Shown here piece by piece: positions 6,868 through 14,468 of a DNA stretch of 21,384 bases. The notes beneath the pieces were generated by a model. It was given only the letters and a program-made list of their open reading frames with translations, was not told the origin of the DNA and did no database searches. How positions within the stretch are numbered: position 1 is the first letter of the stretch; the number at the start of each line of letters is the position of its first letter. The stretch comes from an uncultured bacterium (GTDB taxonomy: Bacteria > Planctomycetota > Phycisphaerae > Sedimentisphaerales > Anaerobacaceae), in NCBI GenBank assembly GCA_913009865.1, contig CAJVYK010000013.1, positions 1 through 21,384 on the forward strand. Direction: 5' to 3'. Made by a program: the position numbers and the translations under genes.

Positions 6868-6976
6868 CCGCCTTCGGCGGAATTTTTAGACAGGATTACA
6901 GGATTACAGGATTACAGGATTAACAGACAGAATTATTTCTTTTTGAATTTATCTTCTTTATCCTGTTATCCTGTCT
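6868..6976. repeat. Hairpin plus 4 x 8-bp tandem repeat and inverted partner
   Basis: A GC-rich hairpin, ccgcc-ttc-ggcgg (6868-6880), is followed on the plus strand by aattttt. It is directly followed by four perfect copies of acaggatt (6890-6921). About 40 bases later tatcctgttatcctgtc (6960-6976) is the near-complement of the first two units, so the whole block can fold into a long stem-loop. It fills the gap between the oxidoreductase gene and the cyclophilin gene and may act as a transcript end for the former, though the T-tract lies on the other strand. Confidence 0.7.
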
Positions 6977-7015
6977 CTTCTATCAAAAAATACAAATTCC
7001 TATGCAATTCAATTA

Positions 7016-8026
7016 TCAGTCCCACTTGTGTTTCCGGACAGAAGCCAGAATCATCTCAGCACATTCCATTGCCGCCAGGCCCTCTTCGGCGCTGACCTCA
7101 GGCGCCAGCGTCCTGTCCGTAACAGCTTTGAGAAAGGCCTCCTGCTCAAGACGCAAAGGCTCCCTGTCATCTATAACAAGCTGCTCGATGTGAAGCAGGT
7201 CCGGCCAATTGACCGTTAAGAGGTTGAAATCTCCTGCGATTTGCTTTTCTTTGATCCAGTTAACAACGTTAATATTCGGGTCGGTTTTGATAACAATGCC
7301 GCTCTTTTTAAGATAATCCATACTCAGGTATGCCTGACGGCTGAATACCCGCACCTTCCTTTCGGTTTTAAGAGCCAGCCGTGATGCGGTGATATTGGCG
7401 ATACAGCCGTTGGCAAAAACAATCCTGGCGTTACAGATGTCCTCTTTATCTCCAATGACACTGACACCGACTGCATCTACCCGTCTTATCGAACTGGCCG
7501 CCAAAGACAGGATAATATCTATATCGTGAATCATCACATCCAGTACAACGCCGATATCGGTCGAGCGGAACGGATACGGGCTGATGCGGTTGGCCTCGAT
7601 AAACTTCGGCTCGATATCAAGCCGCTTCATCGCCTGCACAACCGGATTGCAGCGCTCGGAATGACCCACCGCTACGACTGTATTATTCTCTTTGGCACGG
7701 GCTACAATCTCTCTGCCTTCTTTAACATCGGCCGCCAGGGGCTTTTCAATCATCACCGCAATACCGTTTTCGATGAAGAGCTTCGCCAGCTGCCGATGCG
7801 TTACCGTCGGAGTCGCTATCGTTACCGCATCAACTTTACCTAATATATCCGCACAATCAGTAAAGGCGCAACAGCCATACTGGTTAGCGAGGCGCTCTGC
7901 TTTTTGGGCGTCTATATCGACCACGGCGGTAAAATCGCTTTGCGGCAGCCGGTCATAGACCTTTGCGTGAATCGCCCCCATTTTGCCTGCACCCACAACT
8001 GCGGTACGTATTTTCGTGTTTCGCAT
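7016..8026 (-). CDS. Gfo/Idh/MocA-family oxidoreductase, possibly UDP-GlcNAc 3-dehydrogenase-like (336 aa)
   Basis: NAD(P)-dependent sugar oxidoreductase. The N-terminal Rossmann fold begins TAVVGAGKMGAIHAKVY (about residues 8-24); the family signature EKP is at 94-96, and the substrate-side motif DVMIHDID at about 163-170 contains the expected His and Asp. Length is normal for the family. It is the last gene of the lpxD/lpxC-fabZ/lpxA block, 44 bp behind lpxA. In Acidithiobacillus and Leptospira an oxidoreductase of this family (GnnA) lies by lpxA and oxidises the 3-hydroxyl of UDP-GlcNAc so that GnnB can aminate it, giving amide-linked lipid A. The position suggests that reaction here; the aminotransferase partner is not in the window, so the substrate is inferred. 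The ribosome site before ATG 8026 is weak. Confidence 0.8.
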   Translation of the reverse strand: MRNTKIRTAVVGAGKMGAIHAKVYDRLPQSDFTAVVDIDAQKAERLANQYGCCAFTDCADILGKVDAVTIATPTVTHRQLAKLFIENGIAVMIEKPLAADVKEGREIVARAKENNTVVAVGHSERCNPVVQAMKRLDIEPKFIEANRISPYPFRSTDIGVVLDVMIHDIDIILSLAASSIRRVDAVGVSVIGDKEDICNARIVFANGCIANITASRLALKTERKVRVFSRQAYLSMDYLKKSGIVIKTDPNINVVNWIKEKQIAGDFNLLTVNWPDLLHIEQLVIDDREPLRLEQEAFLKAVTDRTLAPEVSAEEGLAAMECAEMILASVRKHKWD

Positions 8027-8070
8027 CTGGTTACCGATACCCCGCTTTCCGTTCCAAGAGACATACTCTT

Positions 8071-8880
8071 TTAATGTCTGAATTTCTCGAGGTATCTGCC
8101 AAACCGCTGTTCGCTGCTTTGCATTATCGCTCTGAGCATGGCCTGAACATTCTCATCGAGTCCGTTCTCGGCAGCCAATGCCTTTGCCCTTTCCAGCAGA
8201 GAGCTGTCATCCTGGCGATAGAGCTTTTTATACGCTTCAAATATTCTGTCCTGCTGCTCTTCGCTCAGGCCGGCTCGCTTCATACCTCGCTTATTAACAC
8301 CCCTGACTCTTGGCGGATAATGGCCGCTGACAACAAGAAACGGCGGAACATCATGATTTATCCCGGCCATGCCGGCCGCATAACACCACTTGCCAATGGT
8401 ACAGAATTGCTGCACAGCGGCCAGGCCGCTGAGCCAGACGCCGGTCTCAATTTTACAATGACCGCTTAGCTGGACATAATTACTCATAACTATGCTGTCT
8501 TCAAGTACACAGTCGTGGCCGACATGAGCGCCTATCATAAGCAAATTATCATTGCCCACTTTCGTCAGTTCGCCAGGATACATACTCGGATGAATCGTCA
8601 CCTGCTCACGAATGGTGTTGTTGTCACCGATTAACAGTCCACCAATCTCGGTTTGCGAATTCGAACCCAGTATCTGCGGCCGGCCCCCAATCACACAATT
8701 GGCAAAAAACTGGTTGTTCCGACCTATCCTGACATCCCTGCCAATCACCACATTGGCGCAGAGTTCCGTACCGGCGCCGATTGAGACCCCGCTCTCAACG
8801 ACACAATTGGGACCAATCCTCACACCCTCCGCCAACTGAGTATCCTTCGCAACTACTGCACTGGGATGTATCTGACTCAT
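8071..8880 (-). CDS. lpxA: UDP-N-acetylglucosamine acyltransferase LpxA (269 aa)
   Basis: Cytoplasmic acyltransferase that starts lipid A synthesis by moving a hydroxyacyl chain from ACP to the UDP-GlcNAc 3-position. Residues 1-190 are left-handed beta-helix hexapeptides (IHPSAVVAKDTQLAEGVRIG and onward) with the usual inserted loop near residues 65-80. The C-terminal helical domain begins around GVNKRGMKRAGL. The segment LLMIGAHVGHDC carries the catalytic histidine at residue 122 (E. coli His125). At the position of E. coli His160 (VHQFC) this protein has glutamine (VQQFC). ATG 8880 has only a weak ribosome site; 30 bp separate it from lpxC-fabZ, implying shared transcription. The following gene may supply a modified acceptor sugar. 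Confidence 0.95.
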   Translation of the reverse strand: MSQIHPSAVVAKDTQLAEGVRIGPNCVVESGVSIGAGTELCANVVIGRDVRIGRNNQFFANCVIGGRPQILGSNSQTEIGGLLIGDNNTIREQVTIHPSMYPGELTKVGNDNLLMIGAHVGHDCVLEDSIVMSNYVQLSGHCKIETGVWLSGLAAVQQFCTIGKWCYAAGMAGINHDVPPFLVVSGHYPPRVRGVNKRGMKRAGLSEEQQDRIFEAYKKLYRQDDSSLLERAKALAAENGLDENVQAMLRAIMQSSEQRFGRYLEKFRH

Positions 8881-8910
8881 AATCCGTATCTCGTTTCACA
8901 TTTCACGTTT

Positions 8911-10221
8911 TTATAATTTCTCATCGTCCACAAGCATAAATTTGATTTGGGCCTGGGCAACTATCGTCTCGCCAACCATCGCTTTGCACCGACACTGCGC
9001 TGTCCTTTTCCTCAGTTTGACCGTCTCAGCGATAAGGATAAGCTGATCGCCCGGGACAACGGGCTTACGCAATTTTACACCATCCATACCTAAAAGCACA
9101 GCCAACTTGCCGGTGTGTTCCAGTTTCTGTGCGAATAACAAGCCGGATACCTGTGCCATCGCTTCCACGATAAGCACGCCGGGCATAATAGGCGTGCCCG
9201 GAAAATGGCCCTGGAAAAAATGCTCATTGAAACTCACATTTTTTATCCCTTTTATTCGCGTATCACCTTCGACTTCGACCACCTTGTCCACTAACAAAAA
9301 CGGGTACCTGTGCGGCAAAATCCTGGTAATCTGCCGAATATCCAAAAGTGCGTCAGTACCGAACTTTTGCATACGTTCCTGCTTTTGGACCGCCTCATAC
9401 AATTTCCTTACAAGCTGCTGATTCAACGAGTGGCCGCTCCTGTAGGCCACTACTCTTCCTTTAACAGCTCGACCGACCAACGCAAGATCGCCAATCAAAT
9501 CAACAATCTTATGCCTGGCACACTCGTTAGGAAATCTGAAACTGGTCTTAATCGGGCCGTCTGAATTGATAACCAGAATATCGCGAGGACGCAGGTGGGT
9601 TCCCAACCCGCGAGCTTGAAATTGTTTCGCCTCCACTTCAAGCAAAAAAGTCCGGGCAGATGCCAGATGCTTCTCAAAACCATCCGGCGTTACCCGACAG
9701 CTGAAAATCTGCCTGCCAATGCCGGTATGACCGGCGTAGTCCAGATCGTAGGTAATATTCAATTCATCATCGGCGTAGGGCAGGGCATATATCGATGCAT
9801 CGCCAGCGGTAATACTAACCGGCTCACGAATAACAAACTCCCTGCGCTTGGCCTGCTGCTCAAGAAGTCCGCTGCGTTTGAGAATCTTAACATACTCAGC
9901 GCTGCTGCAGTCCGGAGCCGGCAACTCAGGCCCGGCAATTTCTATAATCAGATTGTCAATCTCCAGGGCGTTGACCGCAGCTAAACAATGCTCGACTGTT
10001 TCTATACTGACAGAGCCCTTCTTCAGCGTTGTGCGCCGACTTCGCTCGGCAATATTGGCGGCAACAGCGCTAATTCGCACCGGCTCAGGGACATCTGTCC
10101 GCACAAAAACTATTCCGGAATCGGCAGGCCCGGGGCGAAAAACAACATTCGCATCTTTGCCGCCAAACAAACCTTTACCAGAAATTCTGCCTTCACTTTT
10201 TATCGTTTTTTGCAGCTTCAA
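8911..10221 (-). CDS. lpxC-fabZ: Fused UDP-3-O-acyl-GlcNAc deacetylase / (3R)-hydroxyacyl-ACP dehydratase (LpxC-FabZ, 436 aa)
   Basis: Bifunctional enzyme. Residues 1-~285 are LpxC, the zinc deacetylase committing lipid A synthesis: TVEH with Glu77/His78, RHKIVDLIGD with zinc ligands His237 and Asp241, and SGH His264. Residues ~290-436 are FabZ, the fatty-acid dehydratase: PHRYPFLLVDKV, then GHFPG with catalytic His339 and EAMAQ with Glu353. The fusion couples two users of hydroxyacyl-ACP and is known from Bacteroidetes and some other phyla. The start is uncertain: TTG at 10221 overlaps the end of lpxD by 29 bp, but the ribosome site AAAAGG is then too close. A CTG at 10215, giving an N-terminus beginning QKTIKSEG like many LpxC proteins, has better spacing. 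Either way translation is probably coupled to lpxD. Confidence 0.95.
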   Translation of the reverse strand: MKLQKTIKSEGRISGKGLFGGKDANVVFRPGPADSGIVFVRTDVPEPVRISAVAANIAERSRRTTLKKGSVSIETVEHCLAAVNALEIDNLIIEIAGPELPAPDCSSAEYVKILKRSGLLEQQAKRREFVIREPVSITAGDASIYALPYADDELNITYDLDYAGHTGIGRQIFSCRVTPDGFEKHLASARTFLLEVEAKQFQARGLGTHLRPRDILVINSDGPIKTSFRFPNECARHKIVDLIGDLALVGRAVKGRVVAYRSGHSLNQQLVRKLYEAVQKQERMQKFGTDALLDIRQITRILPHRYPFLLVDKVVEVEGDTRIKGIKNVSFNEHFFQGHFPGTPIMPGVLIVEAMAQVSGLLFAQKLEHTGKLAVLLGMDGVKLRKPVVPGDQLILIAETVKLRKRTAQCRCKAMVGETIVAQAQIKFMLVDDEKL

Positions 10222-11233
10222 GTCCTTTTACCCTCGTACCGAGTTCGCGCAACTGCTCAGCCAGCTTCGGCAAACGTCTCGTCAAACCAATTACCCGCAA
10301 CGCCTCACTTTTATCAGTCGCCGGCGTGCCAAATAGTCGCTGCCCGGCTGCCACATCGTGGAAAACAGCGGACTGAGCGCCGACCTTCACACCATCTCCT
10401 ACTTCTATATTGTCCGTCAAACCAACCTGCCCGGCCAACACAACATCGTCGCCGACCTTACAACTGCCGGCAATACCGGCCTGGCCTGCTATCAGACAAC
10501 CCCTGCCGATTATTACATTATGAGCGATTTGCACGAGGTTATCTATCTTTGTCCCGGCTCCGATTCTGGTCTCTCCGAACTTGGCTCTGTCAACGCAGCA
10601 GTTCGCTCCTATCTCGACAAAGTCTTCAATCACAACACCGCCGTTGTGCGGGATGAGTCTATGGCTGCCCTCAATAAAGGAATAACCAAAACCGGTTGAA
10701 CCGATAGTGGTGTTGGCCTGAACGATAACGCTATCGCCTAAACGGCAGTTGTGATAAACAACAACGTTGCCGTCAAGACGACAATTTTTACCGAGCTTCG
10801 AATTCTCGCCTATTTTGCATCCGCCGGCAATTATGGTATTTTCACCGATTTCAACCCTGTCGTCAATTACTACGCCCGGCCCGATAGAGACGGCCCTGGC
10901 GATTTTTACATCCCGCCCGACTTTCGCCGTTGGGTCAATTCCTTCAGTAACAGACTTCAATTCGGGCGCAAAAATATTCAATACTTCTATCAGGGCCGCA
11001 TTAACATTTTCAACAACCAACTGCGGCTTGGCCAAATCCTCGATACGCCCGGCAACGATAACCGCCCCCGCACGTGATTTTTCAAGTCCCGGTATGTGTC
11101 TGTCATCTGCAATAAAAGTAATTGTGCTCTCATCAGCCACTTCTACCGGCCCCACAGCACTAATATCCACGGAGCCGTCGCCGATTAACTCAGCACCGAT
11201 ACGCTCAGCTAATTGTGCTACCGTCAATCTCAT
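10193..11233 (-). CDS. lpxD: UDP-3-O-acylglucosamine N-acyltransferase LpxD (346 aa)
   Basis: Cytoplasmic enzyme adding the second hydroxyacyl chain in lipid A synthesis. Residues 1-~95 are the uridine-binding N-terminal domain (LTVAQLAERIGAELIGDG). Residues ~100-310 are left-handed beta-helix hexapeptides, with catalytic His238 in DNLVQIAHN and the GSTGFGY segment at about 178-184. The C-terminal helix (about 315-340) is coiled-coil-like, as in trimeric LpxD. Length is normal. ATG 11233 has AAGGA about 14 nt upstream, a long spacing. Its 3' end overlaps the lpxC-fabZ start. A 173-bp gap with a repeat module separates it from the skp-like gene. Confidence 0.95.
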   Translation of the reverse strand: MRLTVAQLAERIGAELIGDGSVDISAVGPVEVADESTITFIADDRHIPGLEKSRAGAVIVAGRIEDLAKPQLVVENVNAALIEVLNIFAPELKSVTEGIDPTAKVGRDVKIARAVSIGPGVVIDDRVEIGENTIIAGGCKIGENSKLGKNCRLDGNVVVYHNCRLGDSVIVQANTTIGSTGFGYSFIEGSHRLIPHNGGVVIEDFVEIGANCCVDRAKFGETRIGAGTKIDNLVQIAHNVIIGRGCLIAGQAGIAGSCKVGDDVVLAGQVGLTDNIEVGDGVKVGAQSAVFHDVAAGQRLFGTPATDKSEALRVIGLTRRLPKLAEQLRELGTRVKGLEAAKNDKK

Positions 11234-11260
11234 AGCAAATCAAATATCCTTGAGAAGTGC

Positions 11261-11390
11261 CTAAAGCAAAGAAAAATAAAAAATAAAAATGCAAAAATCA
11301 AAATTAAGGAAGTCGTCCCTAAGGGACTCCACAATTTTGATATTTAATTTTTAATATTTGATTTCCTGATTCACTTTAGTTCACTTTACA
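11261..11390. repeat. Long-form AT-rich intergenic repeat module with hairpin
   Basis: Fills the lpxD/skp gap. It opens with a 24-bp word (11261-11284) identical to one at 16403-16426. A 40-bp segment follows (11299-11338), identical to 14397-14436, whose centre gtccctaagggac is a perfect hairpin with AT-rich complementary arms. It then continues through tttgatttcc (11357-11366) and actttag (11373-11379), both also present in order in the 16403-16460 copy. It contains no coding signal. Confidence 0.85.
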
Positions 11391-11406
11391 TTTTAATTTT
11401 TGCACT

Positions 11407-11997
11407 TTATTTTTCTTCATCCACCCGAGCCATTACCTCATCGGTAATATCCAGACAGCCGCCGCTATATAACAACTTATTAGTATCAATAGCCCGCATA
11501 AGCTCGTTAGCGCTTTGAGCAGGAAACTCGGGTTCGGATTTTTCAAATACCATTTCCAGGCCCTTCTGCTTCGCCACCTCGCTGGTTTGCTGCAGAATCG
11601 CTTTATAAAGCCCCTCTATCCATTGTTGGTCTTTTAACGATATCTGCTGCTTACGGAACTCCTGGGCGGCCTGCAGACTGGCCTGCTTTTCGAATATCTC
11701 TTTCACCCGTGCCATGTAATCACTGGTGCCTACCTTCAATGTTTTCAGCCCCGCCTTGTCAGCTTCTATCTCCGCCTTAAGCTTATCCGATTCGGCAATA
11801 ACTTTGTTCTGTTCAGCGATAGCTTCTTCTCTGTACTTCGCACTTCTCTTACAATGCTGCAGGATTTTCTGAACACTGACAACGCCAATCTTCGGCGCCG
11901 GCTTATCAACTTTCGACTCAGCCCGGCTGTAGTCGTACGCAAAAGCCAGAATAATCGCACTCAACAAACAACTCAAAATGATTGTTTTAATCTTCAT
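11407..11997 (-). CDS. skp: OmpH/Skp-family periplasmic chaperone (196 aa)
   Basis: Periplasmic holdase that keeps outer-membrane proteins soluble on the way to BAM. Residues 1-~27 are a signal peptide (MKIKTIILSCLLSAIILAFA). IGVVSVQKIL opens the mature Skp fold, followed by a long charged coiled coil (about residues 50-150: EEAIAEQNKVIAESDKLKAE and on) typical of the tentacle helices. A C-terminal LVFEKSEPEF-like strand is seen as MVFEKSEPEF. ATG 11997 is preferred over an upstream in-frame TTG because AAAGGG lies 9 nt before it. It lies between bamA and lpxD, the classical position. Confidence 0.88.
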   Translation of the reverse strand: MKIKTIILSCLLSAIILAFAYDYSRAESKVDKPAPKIGVVSVQKILQHCKRSAKYREEAIAEQNKVIAESDKLKAEIEADKAGLKTLKVGTSDYMARVKEIFEKQASLQAAQEFRKQQISLKDQQWIEGLYKAILQQTSEVAKQKGLEMVFEKSEPEFPAQSANELMRAIDTNKLLYSGGCLDITDEVMARVDEEK

Positions 11998-12022
11998 AAT
12001 AAGCAACCCTTTCCCTATTTAT

Positions 12023-12080
12023 AGTTCATAGTTCGTAGTTCATTGTTCATAGTGAAATAATCAGTAATCATTTATCATTT
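12023..12080. repeat. Tandem 7-bp words and a 26-bp dispersed word
   Basis: Bases 12023-12050 are four tandem 7-mers (agttcat, agttcgt, agttcat, tgttcat). Bases 12055-12080 form a 26-bp word reaching into the bamA stop codon. It matches 17974-17999 at the end of pth except for three positions, all T here and C there. Together they make up most of the bamA/skp gap. Confidence 0.75.
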
Positions 12081-14430
12081 AAAACAGTCGTCCCACAGAG
12101 AAGCTGAACACCTGCGTTTCGTCGCCCTCCTCTTTCATAACCGGTGCAGCCAACTCAAATCTCATTGGCACAGGTCCGAACCACTGAGGCAAGAGTATTT
12201 GTATTCCTGTTCCCACCGCAACACGGTAATTGCCCGAATCAATCGCCCCGCTGTCAACGAAAAACAATATCGCAAAGCTTTCGCTCACCAAAGGCACAGT
12301 CAACTCAGTATTGGCCAAAAATATCCAATCGCTGCCTATCGGGTCTTTGCGCTCCGGGTTGGTAACATTTGTCTGCAGTCCCCTGGTACTTACGCCCCAA
12401 TAATCAAAGCCCCTGATACTGCCCTGGCCGCCGGCATAAAACTTCTCAAAAGGCGGCGCATCACCTATCACAGTGGCTGCATGCAGTTTCGTGCTTAAAA
12501 TAGTTTTTCGCTCAGCCAAATCCTCATAAAGCGTTTTGTACCATCTGTAAGTTCCCCTCAATACCCCAAAGGTATAATCACCGCCGACCTGTTCATAGCT
12601 GGCGTTAAAACTATAGCCGGCGCCAGGATTAAATTTGTCATCTGTAATGTCTCTTCCGGTGCCGAGCCTGACTCCCACAAGAGCATTACCGCCTTTAACA
12701 TCCCTGATTTCTTTGGGGGCATCGAATTCTATGTCACCGACATCGACATTTTCGGCCCTGAAGCCGATACTCTTGCGCCAACGGTTTTTATAACGCTTCT
12801 CAAACCCGACGTATCCTTTTGCCCGGTTTTCATTGTAGCTTTCCCGCCACCTCTCGTAGCTTGAGACGGCTACATTGAGAGATACCGGTTTGTTCTTCAG
12901 GTACGGCTCGGTGAAGCTGACCGAGTATTGACTGACTACCGTTCCCGGCTGCAGCGATATTCTCAAACTCTGTCCTGCGCCCCTGAACGCCCGGCCGGTT
13001 ATAAACTCCCTGAAGCTCTTCGGATAATCACTGATATCAAAATTCCTCTGCTCATAAACAAACTGGCCTATGACGCCGCTATCGCTGGCCACGCCGGCAC
13101 CAAGCATCACCGAACCGGTCTGGCCCTCGGTAATACTCACCTGTGCATCCTTCTGGTTAGGCATCTGTCCGCTGGGAGTAATTCTTGCCGACTCGGCATA
13201 GGTAGTTCTGCGTATCAATTTCTCCAGGTAACCACTGCCGGCGGCGTCTCCACGGGCAATATCGGCGTTGTACCATCGACCCGGCTGGAAATCATATTCA
13301 TCCAATACCCGCCGAATGACTTTATCCTGAGTTTGTTTGTTGCCGGTTATGTTAATCCGGCCGATTCGAAAACGCTGCCCCTCAGCCACTTCAAATTCAA
13401 CGTTAACACTGGTTTCTGAAACAAACTTGACGTTCCGTTCGACTCTGGCTTCGATAAAGCCGTTTTCACGGTAAAGCTTAAGCAGCCGCCTGACATCCGA
13501 GCCGGCCTTTTGCTCGCTATAGACCTGCCCGGCTTCTAATTTCAACTCTCGCCCAAGCGTTTTTTCATCGAAGTGCTCATTGCCTGAAAAAACGATTTTC
13601 TCAACGGTAAACAAACGCCCCTCATCAATTGTGAATGTAAGGCCGACCTGCCGCTTATCCGGACTGAATTGGCGTTTTACCGCTATGCCGGCATTGAGAA
13701 AGCCCCTTTTCTGATAGAGATTTTGCAGCCCTACCACATCTTTGGTAACGTCCTGCTCAACGTAGTACCTTGAGAAGAGAAAAAACTTCTTTTTCTTAGT
13801 CTTTACAGCCCTTTTAAGTACCCTGGTCTTTATAGCGCTGTTGCCGGAGAACTTCACCGACTTAATTTTGACCCTCGGCCCTTCGTCAATTGTATAAATC
13901 AATTTGCCCTTGCGTAACTGCTCGCTGTCCAGACTCACCTGAACAAAAGCAAATCCCTTCTTGAGATAAAATTCAATCAGCGCTTTTGTAGCCGACTCAG
14001 CGGAAATCGGGTCAAGGTAGTCGGCTGTTTTAATGCCCAGCTTTTTCCGGAGAGTTTTGGTTTTATACTTACGGTTACCGATAAAAACTATCGACCTGAC
14101 GATATTTTTTTCGACAACGACAAAGACAAGCTGGATTTTGTTTTCGACGACGGCGGTATTATAATAACTATATTCGACACCGCTCAACTGGGCTATGCGT
14201 TTGGCGTCCTCAGCGGCCGTAGTCGGGTCAAACAACTGTCCTGCTCTGCTCTGGACTTTGGATAAAATCCGGGTACTGCTGATGCTGCGATTACCCGCTG
14301 TCTCAATGCCGCCTATAACTTTGGCATCCACCGCAGAGTCTGCAAAAACGCAAACCTGCCCCAAACTTAAAATTGCAAAAATTAAAATGCAAAATGCAAA
14401 ATTAAGGAAGTCGTCCCTAAGGGACTCCAC
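12079..14430 (-). CDS. bamA: Outer membrane protein assembly factor BamA (783 aa)
   Basis: Omp85 protein, the core of the BAM complex that inserts beta-barrels into the outer membrane. After an apparent signal peptide (1-~30, core FAFCILIFAILSLG, end VFA-DS) come five POTRA domains at about 37-440 (each with the GNRKYKTKTLRKKL- or GNEHFDEKTLGREL-like strand-helix pattern) and a 16-strand barrel at about 445-783. The lid-loop motif IRGF is at 672-675, and the protein ends with the aromatic VGRLF barrel signal. Start: GTG 14430 is the only usual start codon upstream of the hydrophobic core, but it has no ribosome site and lies inside a dispersed repeat, and the n-region (MESLRDDF) is acidic, unusual for a signal peptide. 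It begins 38 bp after dnaB, so is probably in that operon. Confidence 0.95.
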   Translation of the reverse strand: MESLRDDFLNFAFCILIFAILSLGQVCVFADSAVDAKVIGGIETAGNRSISSTRILSKVQSRAGQLFDPTTAAEDAKRIAQLSGVEYSYYNTAVVENKIQLVFVVVEKNIVRSIVFIGNRKYKTKTLRKKLGIKTADYLDPISAESATKALIEFYLKKGFAFVQVSLDSEQLRKGKLIYTIDEGPRVKIKSVKFSGNSAIKTRVLKRAVKTKKKKFFLFSRYYVEQDVTKDVVGLQNLYQKRGFLNAGIAVKRQFSPDKRQVGLTFTIDEGRLFTVEKIVFSGNEHFDEKTLGRELKLEAGQVYSEQKAGSDVRRLLKLYRENGFIEARVERNVKFVSETSVNVEFEVAEGQRFRIGRINITGNKQTQDKVIRRVLDEYDFQPGRWYNADIARGDAAGSGYLEKLIRRTTYAESARITPSGQMPNQKDAQVSITEGQTGSVMLGAGVASDSGVIGQFVYEQRNFDISDYPKSFREFITGRAFRGAGQSLRISLQPGTVVSQYSVSFTEPYLKNKPVSLNVAVSSYERWRESYNENRAKGYVGFEKRYKNRWRKSIGFRAENVDVGDIEFDAPKEIRDVKGGNALVGVRLGTGRDITDDKFNPGAGYSFNASYEQVGGDYTFGVLRGTYRWYKTLYEDLAERKTILSTKLHAATVIGDAPPFEKFYAGGQGSIRGFDYWGVSTRGLQTNVTNPERKDPIGSDWIFLANTELTVPLVSESFAILFFVDSGAIDSGNYRVAVGTGIQILLPQWFGPVPMRFELAAPVMKEEGDETQVFSFSVGRLF

Positions 14431-14436
14431 AATTTT
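14397..14436. repeat. 40-bp direct repeat overlapping the 5' end of bamA
   Basis: Identical over 40 bp to 11299-11338, with the central hairpin gtccctaagggac. AT-rich arms rich in aaaatgc and attttt words continue on both sides. The left arm extends to about 14375 and is translated as the hydrophobic core of the BamA signal peptide; the candidate GTG start (14428-14430) is inside the repeat. Confidence 0.9.
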
Positions 14437-14468
14437 AATTTTTGATTTTTGAACTTTGATTTTTTTTC

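Noticed and set aside
6890..6921. CRISPR-like tandem array
   Set aside because: Units are 8 bp with no spacers; no cas genes.
7963..8469. 168-codon plus-strand frame opposite lpxA and the oxidoreductase
   Set aside because: Lies antisense to two well-supported genes with no start signals of its own.
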